From assembly GCF_022513565.1 (NCBI RefSeq), contig NZ_JAKWBE010000002.1, forward strand, positions 124,001 through 188,000: 64,000 nt of DNA, read 5' to 3'. The translations under genes were made by a program, and so were the position numbers. This document shows, one piece after another, positions 33,932 to 40,877 of the stretch. A model generated the notes under the pieces. That model made no database searches, was not told where the DNA came from, and saw only the letters and a program-made list of their open reading frames with translations. Each line of letters starts with the position of its first letter. Within the stretch, counting starts at the first letter, position 1. This stretch comes from Streptomyces gilvus (GTDB taxonomy: Bacteria; Actinomycetota; Actinomycetes; Streptomycetales; Streptomycetaceae).

Positions 33932-36094
33932 TCAGCGCAGGAAGCTGCGCTTGGAGCGGGCCAGCAGGATCAGGCCGCCGATCAGCAGCACGGTGCCGGC
34001 CGCGGCGGGCCACAGCGAGGTGCCGGTCTCGGCGAGGTTGCCGCCCTGGACGGCCTGCGGCTCGGTCTGGTTCGCGGCGATCGGTACGTTGCCGCCGGTG
34101 GCCTGGGGCTGGGCGGTGCCGTCACCGGCGTTGCCGCCGCCGTCGGCCGGGGCGGCCGCGGCGCTGCGGGAGGGCGAGGGCTTCGCGTAGACCTTGGGTT
34201 CCGACGTGCTGGAGATGGTCGGCTGGTCGTCGTTCGCCGGCTGGGTCCGCGGTGCGGTGGTCGCGGGCTGCGTCTGCTGCCCACCCGCTCCGGAACCGGA
34301 GTTGCCGTTGTCGCCGGAGCCGGAACCCTGGTTGCCGTTGTTCCCGGCACCGGAGGAGGACCCGCCGCCCTGGTCGCCCTTGCCGCCGCCGTTGCCCTGG
34401 TCGCCACCGGCGGGCGGGGTGGTGACGGTCTGCGTCGGCTCGGCCGGCGGCTCCTGACTCTGCTGTCCGCCGGGCTGCCCCGTCGGCTGCTCGCTCGGCT
34501 GCTCGCTCGGCTGCTCGCTCGGCTGCTGGGTCGCTCCCCCGTCGCCGCCCGGGTCCTCACCGGTGCCCGAGCCGCACTGACGGCCGCCGTTGATGCAGGA
34601 CACCATCTCCTTCATCAGGTTCTCGTCGAAGACGTTGATGAAGTCGCCGTGGTCGGTGACCGGCTTGTGCAGCTGCTCGGGGAAGGAGTCCACCGCGAAC
34701 AGCGGTGTCGTACGGCCGCCGTCCTGGAGGCTGGGCGCCTTGACGTCGTAGACGATGCGCTGCACCAGCTGGGGGATCGCCTTGAAACCGTTCCCGCAGT
34801 TGCCGGAGGCGTCGGCGAAGGCCACGTGGGTGCGGTGGTTGGCGCTGTCGATGTTGCGGCCGTCCCAGCAGCTCTGGAAGCGGAAGGTGCGCACCACGTC
34901 ACTGCCCTGCGGGCACAGCGGGTACTTGTCCTTGAGCTGTCGGTCCTCGAACCCGGTGCAGCTCCAGGAGGCGTTGGCGTTGGCCGGGCCGTTGACGAAG
35001 GCCTTCGCGTCACCGGTGATGATGCGCAGCAGCCGCGGCATTTCCGTGACCTGGCCGCGCGGGCTGCCGATGAAGGTCATCGTGACCTGCTTGGGCGTGA
35101 CGATCTGACCGGCGTTGCCCTCGATGCCGCCACCGGGCGAGTTCGCGTCCTTGTCCTGGGTGCCGTTCTGCAGCCGCAGCACCGGCCAGTAGTACGTGGA
35201 CTTGTCGCCCTGGTTCTCACAGCTGGTGTTCGCCTTCGCGAGGTCGTCGTCGCTGGCGAAGGCGTTGTTGGACTGGTTGCCGACGTAGTCGTGGAAGTGG
35301 TGGGCGCCGTTGGTGACGCCCGGGGCGACGATCACGTTGTCCGAGTTGCGCAGCCCGTTGGCGTTGACGCCGCAACTGGTGGTGAAGGTGCCCTTGGAGG
35401 CGAAGGAGTTCAGGTCGGGCGCCGGGGCGTTGGGCTGGACGGTGTTGATGTCCTGGTAGTCCGCGGCGACCGGACCGTTGCCGGCCTGACCGCCGTTCCC
35501 GGACTGCTGGTTGCCCTGGTTCTGCCCCTGATCCTGATCCTGATCCTGACCTTGGCCCTGACCTTGGCCCTGACCCTGGTTCTGGCCGTTCTGCGGGCTG
35601 CTGCTCGCGTTCTGCCCGCCGTCCTGCTGGTTCCAGGTGCGCAGGGAGCAGCCGGCGAGGTCGTCGAGACCGGAGGGGCGGTCACCGGCGTTGTCGATGG
35701 CGTCGGTGATCCGCCCGATGGTCTCGGTCCGCTTCTCCTTCAGCGGGTTCATCACGGTGCCGTCGGTGAACCCGCTGTCCTGCCGCTGTTCCGGGGTCGC
35801 CGCCTGCAGCCGCTGGTAGGCCTCCGCGATCTGCTGGTCCAGCACGGCCAGTTGCTGGTCGACGTCCGGCCGTGCCTGGTCGGGGACCTGCGTCAGCTTG
35901 CTGCCGACGTCCGGGCAGTCGATCGTGCCGGACATGGCGCTGCGCGTGGTGGCCTGTTCCCCGCCCGAACCGCCCTCGGTGGCGGAGGCGTAGACGTTGG
36001 CCGCGACGAGCCCGCCGCCGCCCAGGATCAGCGCGAAGGCCGCGAACGTCGCGCGGCGTGGGCCTGTCGGGCGTCTGCGAGTGCTGCGTCCCAC
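33932..36094 (-). CDS. DUF1996 secreted protein with sortase-E LAETG anchor
   Basis: 720 residues; GTG 36094 follows GGAGAA. An N-terminal signal anchor (FAAFALILGGGGLVAANVYA) is followed by a helical region (about 60-130: DQQLAVLDQQIAEAYQRLQ), a Gln/Gly/Asp low-complexity linker with GQ and DQ repeats (about 160-200), the DUF1996 domain (about 225-520, with NGAHHFHDYVGN, DKYPLCPQGSD, SCWDGRNIDSANHRTHVAF), then a long Ser/Gly/Pro/Gln stalk with SEQP repeats. The C-terminus has LAETG (687-691), a hydrophobic segment and a basic tail RSKRSFLR: a sortase-E (LAXTG) wall-sorting signal. Thus a wall-anchored surface protein. DUF1996 function is not established. Confidence 0.9.
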   Translation of the reverse strand: MGRSTRRRPTGPRRATFAAFALILGGGGLVAANVYASATEGGSGGEQATTRSAMSGTIDCPDVGSKLTQVPDQARPDVDQQLAVLDQQIAEAYQRLQAATPEQRQDSGFTDGTVMNPLKEKRTETIGRITDAIDNAGDRPSGLDDLAGCSLRTWNQQDGGQNASSSPQNGQNQGQGQGQGQGQDQDQDQGQNQGNQQSGNGGQAGNGPVAADYQDINTVQPNAPAPDLNSFASKGTFTTSCGVNANGLRNSDNVIVAPGVTNGAHHFHDYVGNQSNNAFASDDDLAKANTSCENQGDKSTYYWPVLRLQNGTQDKDANSPGGGIEGNAGQIVTPKQVTMTFIGSPRGQVTEMPRLLRIITGDAKAFVNGPANANASWSCTGFEDRQLKDKYPLCPQGSDVVRTFRFQSCWDGRNIDSANHRTHVAFADASGNCGNGFKAIPQLVQRIVYDVKAPSLQDGGRTTPLFAVDSFPEQLHKPVTDHGDFINVFDENLMKEMVSCINGGRQCGSGTGEDPGGDGGATQQPSEQPSEQPSEQPTGQPGGQQSQEPPAEPTQTVTTPPAGGDQGNGGGKGDQGGGSSSGAGNNGNQGSGSGDNGNSGSGAGGQQTQPATTAPRTQPANDDQPTISSTSEPKVYAKPSPSRSAAAAPADGGGNAGDGTAQPQATGGNVPIAANQTEPQAVQGGNLAETGTSLWPAAAGTVLLIGGLILLARSKRSFLR

Positions 36095-36223
36095 GAGAGT
36101 TCTCCTACGTCATGGCGGTCAGGCATGGAAATCCCCCGCCTCATACGGACCGCGGGGCCCGTCCGTTCAATCACCCCTCGGATTCATAGGAGATTCTCAG
36201 TGAGGATCACACGCCCCTGTTGT

Positions 36224-38737
36224 TCAGGCCCGTGCCAGCGCCGCGACCTCGTCGGCCGTCAGGGCCCTGCCGTAAACGCGGAAGTCGTCGACGGAGGCCT
36301 TCAGGTACGGGTCGGCGTACTGGGACCTGCCGACGTAGGCGGCCCGGATGTGGTTGCCGAAGTACCGCGGCTCGACGGTCACCCGTGTGTTGCGGCCGAC
36401 CTCCGCCGCGTCGACGTAGAGCACGGCCGTGCCCCCGCTGTAGGTGACGGCCACGTGCACCCAGCGGTCGGTCGGCAGCGGATCGGCGTCGATGCGCTGT
36501 TCGGCTCCGCCGCCGCCCGCGGTGATCGCGTACCGGAGGGTCCCGGCATCGCTGCGCGGGGTGAGGAACATGTTGGCGGTGACGCCGGTGCCGAAGTCGA
36601 AGACCCGGGTCCAGTACTCGGGTTGGCCGTCGAGCCTCACCCACGTGGCGACCGAGTACGCAAAGGCCCCGGCCAGCAGGTCCTCGGCGAGGACCACATG
36701 GGCGTCGGTCCCGTCCAGGGCGACCGCGCCGCCGATGTGGCCGGCGGTCCAGGCGGCGTTGCCGGCGAGGCGGGCGGCTCTGCCGTTGCCGGTGGCATCG
36801 GCTGCGGTCGTGCCGGTGGTCTCGTCGAAGCGGTGCCAGGCTGCGAACTCCGGTGGCGGGGACGGGGGTTGGCCGGTGAGCCAGTAGACGTTGTAGTGCT
36901 GGTGGTGGACCCGGGCGATGGGCAGCAGGGTGACGCTCTGACCGTCGGCGTCGGCGGTGAACCTCAGCGGATCGCTCGACGTCTGCCGGACGGTCGCGGT
37001 GTCGAGGCGGGGCATCCACGGGTTGGTCCGGTCGCCGTAGGCTCCTGCCAGGACGACGGGCCCGTGCAGGACGGCCTTGACGTCCGGGTCGTCGGGGGTC
37101 GCCTCCACCCTGGTGCGCGGGGGCAGCGTGATCTCGACGCGGTCGCCGGCGCGCCAGACGCGGTCCAGGACGAGCCGGCCGCCGGCCTTCGGACGGTCGG
37201 GCAGCGTACGGCCGTTGAGCCTGACCTGCGCGCCCTGCGCCCACGAGGGGATGCGCACCAGCAGTTGGTGCTCGGCGCCTCCGGCGGTGACGGTGAGCGT
37301 GGTGGAGGCCTGGTCGGGCAGCCGGGTGGTCTGCCGCCAGGTGACGCCCTTCTCCCGCCATGTGACCTCGGAGGGGATGAACAGGTTGACCAGCAGACGG
37401 TTCTCGTCGTGGGTGTAGATGGTGTCGGCGAACTTCGCCTGCGTCTCCATGCCGGTGCCGTGGTCGCAGGAGAAGTTGTCGTAGTCGGTGGAGTAGGCGT
37501 CCGGGTCGGTGCCCATGAACGACGGCTGCTGTTTGAAGGAGCCCGGCCCGAGGCCGGTGTAGTAGATGTTGAAGCCGTGCGCCGAGTCGGGGTCCTGTTC
37601 GCCGAGCATCTGGTTGAACAGGGTGCGCTCGTAGTAGTCGAGGAGGTCGGCGCGGTCCGGGGCGTGCAGGTGCAGCAGCCGGGTCAGCTTGAGCATGTTG
37701 TAGCTGTTGCAGTTCTCGCAGGTGCCGTTGGACAACTGGCCCGCGATGACGTCCGGTTCGTGGAAGGCCTCGCCGTTGCTGTTGCCGCCGATGACGTAGG
37801 TGTGGTGGTCGGTGACGATCTGCCAGAAGTTCTCGCCGATCGTGCGGTAGCGGTCCGCGAGCCCCTCCTCCCACAGCCGCACGGCACCGACCATCTTCGG
37901 GATCTGCGTGTTGGCGTGCAGCCCGGCGAGGGCGTCCTCGTTGCGGGCCAGCGGGTCGAACACGCGGGCGTGGGTGAAGCGTTCGGCGACTGCGAGCCAT
38001 TTCGTGTCGCCGGTCAGGGCGTGCAGATCGGCGAGCACGTCGTTCATGCCGCCGAACTCCGTCTCCAGCACCCGCTGCGTCTGGGCGTACGACAGTTTCG
38101 CCGTCCGGGCGTCCACCCACGCGCCCTGCCGCAGGACCACGTCGAGGGCCTGCTGGTTCCCGGTCAGGCGGTACTGGTCGACGAGCCCCGCCATGATCTT
38201 GTGCAGGGTGTAGTACGGCGCCCACACGCCCGTGCCGGCTTCGAGACGGTCGAAGAAGCTCTCGGGGAAGGCCGACAGATAGCCCTTGCCGTAACCCGCG
38301 GCAGGCGAGGCGGCCTGGCACTCGGCGAGCGCGCCGACCAGCCGGCGGCCCTTGTCCCGTACCGCGGTGTCGCCGGTGCTCGCGTAGGTCAGCGCGAGGC
38401 CGGAGAGCAGATGGCCGGTGGAGTGGCCGCGCAGTTCGACGGCCGGGGCCTCCCAGCCGCCGCAGGCCTGGGCGGTGCTGGGCAGGCCGACGTTGAGCCG
38501 GAAGGTGTGCAGCAGCCGGTCGATGTCGACGAAGCGCAGATAGGCGGTGTTGCGGCGCTGGTTGTCGCGGAACGGGCCGTCCAGCAGGGTCACCGCGGTG
38601 AGCGGAAAGGGCTGCACCCGGGAAGGGGCGGCCGCCGGGGCGGCGTACGCCGGGCCGTCGGGTCTCATGGCCAGGGCCGCTGTCGTGGCGGTCGCGGTCG
38701 CCGCGAGGAAGGACCGTCTGCCGAGAGGTGGGTTCAC
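36224..38737 (-). CDS. Secreted GH127-family beta-L-arabinofuranosidase with LamG-like C-terminus
   Basis: 837 residues from GTG 38737 (GGAGG upstream). Twin-arginine signal: GRRSFLAATATATTAALA (Arg7-Arg8). The catalytic alpha/alpha barrel (about 40-560) has LLDGPFRDNQRRNTAYL, the Glu/Cys site GTCENCNSYNMLKL and YDNFSCDHGTGMETQAKF. Biochemically known members have a CC pair at that second site; here it reads CD, so the metal site may differ. From about 640 a LamG/concanavalin-like module (FDETTGTTAADATGNG to DDFRVYGRALTADEVAAL) probably binds glycan. It should remove beta-L-arabinofuranose, known in extensin-type hydroxyproline glycans. The gene is divergent from the Svx-like gene with a CebR box between. 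Confidence 0.9.
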   Translation of the reverse strand: MNPPLGRRSFLAATATATTAALAMRPDGPAYAAPAAAPSRVQPFPLTAVTLLDGPFRDNQRRNTAYLRFVDIDRLLHTFRLNVGLPSTAQACGGWEAPAVELRGHSTGHLLSGLALTYASTGDTAVRDKGRRLVGALAECQAASPAAGYGKGYLSAFPESFFDRLEAGTGVWAPYYTLHKIMAGLVDQYRLTGNQQALDVVLRQGAWVDARTAKLSYAQTQRVLETEFGGMNDVLADLHALTGDTKWLAVAERFTHARVFDPLARNEDALAGLHANTQIPKMVGAVRLWEEGLADRYRTIGENFWQIVTDHHTYVIGGNSNGEAFHEPDVIAGQLSNGTCENCNSYNMLKLTRLLHLHAPDRADLLDYYERTLFNQMLGEQDPDSAHGFNIYYTGLGPGSFKQQPSFMGTDPDAYSTDYDNFSCDHGTGMETQAKFADTIYTHDENRLLVNLFIPSEVTWREKGVTWRQTTRLPDQASTTLTVTAGGAEHQLLVRIPSWAQGAQVRLNGRTLPDRPKAGGRLVLDRVWRAGDRVEITLPPRTRVEATPDDPDVKAVLHGPVVLAGAYGDRTNPWMPRLDTATVRQTSSDPLRFTADADGQSVTLLPIARVHHQHYNVYWLTGQPPSPPPEFAAWHRFDETTGTTAADATGNGRAARLAGNAAWTAGHIGGAVALDGTDAHVVLAEDLLAGAFAYSVATWVRLDGQPEYWTRVFDFGTGVTANMFLTPRSDAGTLRYAITAGGGGAEQRIDADPLPTDRWVHVAVTYSGGTAVLYVDAAEVGRNTRVTVEPRYFGNHIRAAYVGRSQYADPYLKASVDDFRVYGRALTADEVAALARA

Positions 38738-38785
38738 AAGGACCTCCGCATGCCGAAGACACGAGTCGGGGCGTCCCACCCCAAC

Positions 38786-38795
38786 TTCGATCGAA
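38786..38795. promoter_or_regulatory. Palindrome close to the GH127 start
   Basis: TTCGATCGAA (38786-38795), a perfect 10-bp palindrome followed by AATATCGG, lies 49 bp upstream of the GH127 GTG. It could be a site for a LacI-type sugar regulator separate from CebR. Inference only. Confidence 0.35.
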
Positions 38796-38891
38796 ATATC
38801 GGACGTTGTGCGACAGGCTGTGCGGCCATCCACGCTAGAGAATTGACCGGTGGTGTCAACAGGGCCGAACGAGACGCCAGTTGTCTGGTAA

Positions 38892-38905
38892 TGGGAGCGC
38901 TCCCA
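38892..38905. promoter_or_regulatory. Perfect CebR box
   Basis: TGGGAGCGCTCCCA (38892-38905) is the exact 14-bp palindrome bound by CebR, the cellobiose/cellotriose-sensing LacI-type repressor of Streptomyces. It sits in the 233-bp gap between divergent GH127 and Svx-like genes, 66 bp from the Svx-like ATG and 155 bp from the GH127 GTG, so it could control the former and perhaps both. No cebR gene is in the window; CebR would act in trans. Confidence 0.85.
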
Positions 38906-38970
38906 TGACATCATGGCGCGGCTCGGCGGGGGGAATCAGTCGATCCGATTCGTCGAACGGAGAGCCGCAC

Positions 38971-40776
38971 ATGACAGTCACCGCACACGCCCTACGGTTA
39001 TGCGCCCGTCGCCTGTGTGTCGCACTGGCGGTCTGGGCACTGAGCTCGGCCCTGGGTGTCGTCCCCGTGGCACGCCAGGCCGTTGCCCTGAGCGCGAGCA
39101 CGAGCACGGCGGCGGCCAAGAGCGTCTACATCCCGCCGAGTTGGGCCGCCACCGGTGAGGTCCCCTGGGCGCAGAACCGCACCAAGGAGTCGGCGAACTT
39201 CGTCCTGCTGTGGGGCGAGAAGTCCGGCACCGACCCGAAGAACGCCTCCGGGGACTACCGGTTCGACCCGGACAACATCCTCAGCCAGCTGGAGAACCTG
39301 TACTCCTTCTACGTGAACACGATGAAGTTCACGCCGGAGACGGGCCTGCTGGCCCAGTACAAGATCGACGTGATCGTCACGCGGACCTGGAACCGCACCG
39401 CCCTGGACGCCTGGGCGACCGGCGGCTCGGCCGACGGCAAGGTGGGCGTCATCAACATCGCGCCAGGCGCCGCGCAGCCCGGCTCCTGGGGCCTGGCCCA
39501 CGAGCTCGGCCACGTCTTCCAGAACTACACCTTCCTCGGCAAGGGCGGGGGCGCCGGCCTGACCGACGCGTCGGCCGGGACGTTCTGGGAGACCAGCGCC
39601 GAGTACATGGCCATGCAGGTCTACCCCGACGGCGGCGCGGGCGACCTGACCCGGTTCCTGCGCACGGAGAACCTCGCCTACTCGTCCAGCCGCCACCACT
39701 ACGGCAACTGGATGCTGGTGCAGTACCTCGTCGACAAGTACGGCGGCCTCAAGACCTTCAACGACATCTGGAACCAGGCGAGGAGCAACGAGCACCCGCT
39801 CGAGACGTACCGGCGGACCAACAACCTCACGCAGGCCCAGCTCAACACGCGGATCGCCGAGTACGCCCAGCACCAGGTGACGTACGACTACTCCAACCGC
39901 GGTCACTTCATGCCGTTCATCAACAACGTGTACGGCGCGGGCTTCATCAACGCCTACAACGGCATCCCGGTCAACGCCGTCAACCAGTCCGCGGGCCACT
40001 ACGCGGTGCCGGACGCCCTCGCACCCTCCGACTACGGCTACAACAAGATCAAGCTGGTGCCCTCGAGCGACGGCGCCCTGATCAAGCTGCACTTCAAGGG
40101 GCACGTCAACGCGGCGGCGGGCTCCGGATGGTCGTACGGGTTCGTCGCCGTCAAGAACGGCACCCCGCGCTACGGGGCCGTCTCCAGCAGCGCCGACGGA
40201 CAGCTCACCTTCCAGACCCAGCCCGGTGAGAAGGACGTCTACCTGGTCGTCACGGGCACGCCGAGCACCGTCCACCACTACGCGTTCCTCGACGGCTACA
40301 CCAAGAACTACCGCTATCCGTACGAGTTCCGGATCAGCGGCGCCACCCCCTCCGGCTACGAACCCGGCTACCAGAAGCCGGCCGCGACCGGCGGCGGACA
40401 CTGGCACTCCAACGGCGGCGGCTGGGTCGACAACCGTGCCAACGTCGCCGCCAGTGTGTACGTCGGTCCGCGCGCCGCGGTGTTCGGTGCCTCGACCGTC
40501 ACCGGCAACGCCCGGATCGAGGGTCTGGCCTGGGTGAACTCCGGTGCCACGGTGGGCGGGAACGTGGTCGTCAAGGACAACGCCATCGTCCAGGGCGGCG
40601 CGAACCTCTCCGGCAACCTGGTGCTCGGCGGTGACGCCGAGATGTGGATCAGCTGCTCCTCCGGCACCTATCTGCTCTACAACCCGGATCGCGGCTGCGA
40701 CGGCCGGGGCGGCGAGAGCGACGTCAATCCGGCGTACTCGGCGTTCTCGGACGCGGAGCTGGCGATCACCGTCTAG
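38971..40776 (+). CDS. Svx/AvrXca-like secreted metalloprotease-type protein
   Basis: 601 residues from ATG 38971 with GGAGAG upstream; an upstream frame crosses the CebR box and is rejected. Sec signal (RRLCVALAVWALSSALGVVPVA). The main domain (about 50-380) has the zinc-protease motif HELGH (177-181) in SWGLAHELGHVFQNYTF and a following ETSAEYMAMQVY that could give the third ligand. This matches DUF6055 proteins, related to the plant-virulence protein Svx of Pectobacterium and AvrXca of Xanthomonas. The C-terminal part (about 500-580) has left-handed-helix-like repeats (GASTVTGNARIEGLAWVNS, GATVGGNVVVKDNAIV). A CebR box upstream suggests induction by cellulose breakdown products. Confidence 0.85.
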   Translation: MTVTAHALRLCARRLCVALAVWALSSALGVVPVARQAVALSASTSTAAAKSVYIPPSWAATGEVPWAQNRTKESANFVLLWGEKSGTDPKNASGDYRFDPDNILSQLENLYSFYVNTMKFTPETGLLAQYKIDVIVTRTWNRTALDAWATGGSADGKVGVINIAPGAAQPGSWGLAHELGHVFQNYTFLGKGGGAGLTDASAGTFWETSAEYMAMQVYPDGGAGDLTRFLRTENLAYSSSRHHYGNWMLVQYLVDKYGGLKTFNDIWNQARSNEHPLETYRRTNNLTQAQLNTRIAEYAQHQVTYDYSNRGHFMPFINNVYGAGFINAYNGIPVNAVNQSAGHYAVPDALAPSDYGYNKIKLVPSSDGALIKLHFKGHVNAAAGSGWSYGFVAVKNGTPRYGAVSSSADGQLTFQTQPGEKDVYLVVTGTPSTVHHYAFLDGYTKNYRYPYEFRISGATPSGYEPGYQKPAATGGGHWHSNGGGWVDNRANVAASVYVGPRAAVFGASTVTGNARIEGLAWVNSGATVGGNVVVKDNAIVQGGANLSGNLVLGGDAEMWISCSSGTYLLYNPDRGCDGRGGESDVNPAYSAFSDAELAITV

Positions 40777-40789
40777 CCGGACGCGCGGC

Positions 40790-40817
40790 GGGGCGCACCG
40801 GCGAATCGGTGCGCCCC
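40790..40817. terminator. Bidirectional terminator between Svx-like and GH106 genes
   Basis: GGGGCGCACCG (40790-40800) pairs perfectly with CGGTGCGCCCC (40807-40817) around a 6-base loop, between convergent stops at 40776 and 40878. Confidence 0.9.
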
Positions 40818-40877
40818 GCAGGGTCGTTGCCGCCGTCGGCGACACTGACGGAGCCGTCAGCCCCGACGGCATTCCCG

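Noticed and set aside
33827..38908. A 1693-codon open frame on the plus strand
   Set aside because: It runs antisense through the DUF1996 and GH127 genes, is made of Val/Gly/Arg/Ala low-complexity sequence, and comes from the high-GC codon pattern. The minus-strand genes have motifs and ribosome sites.
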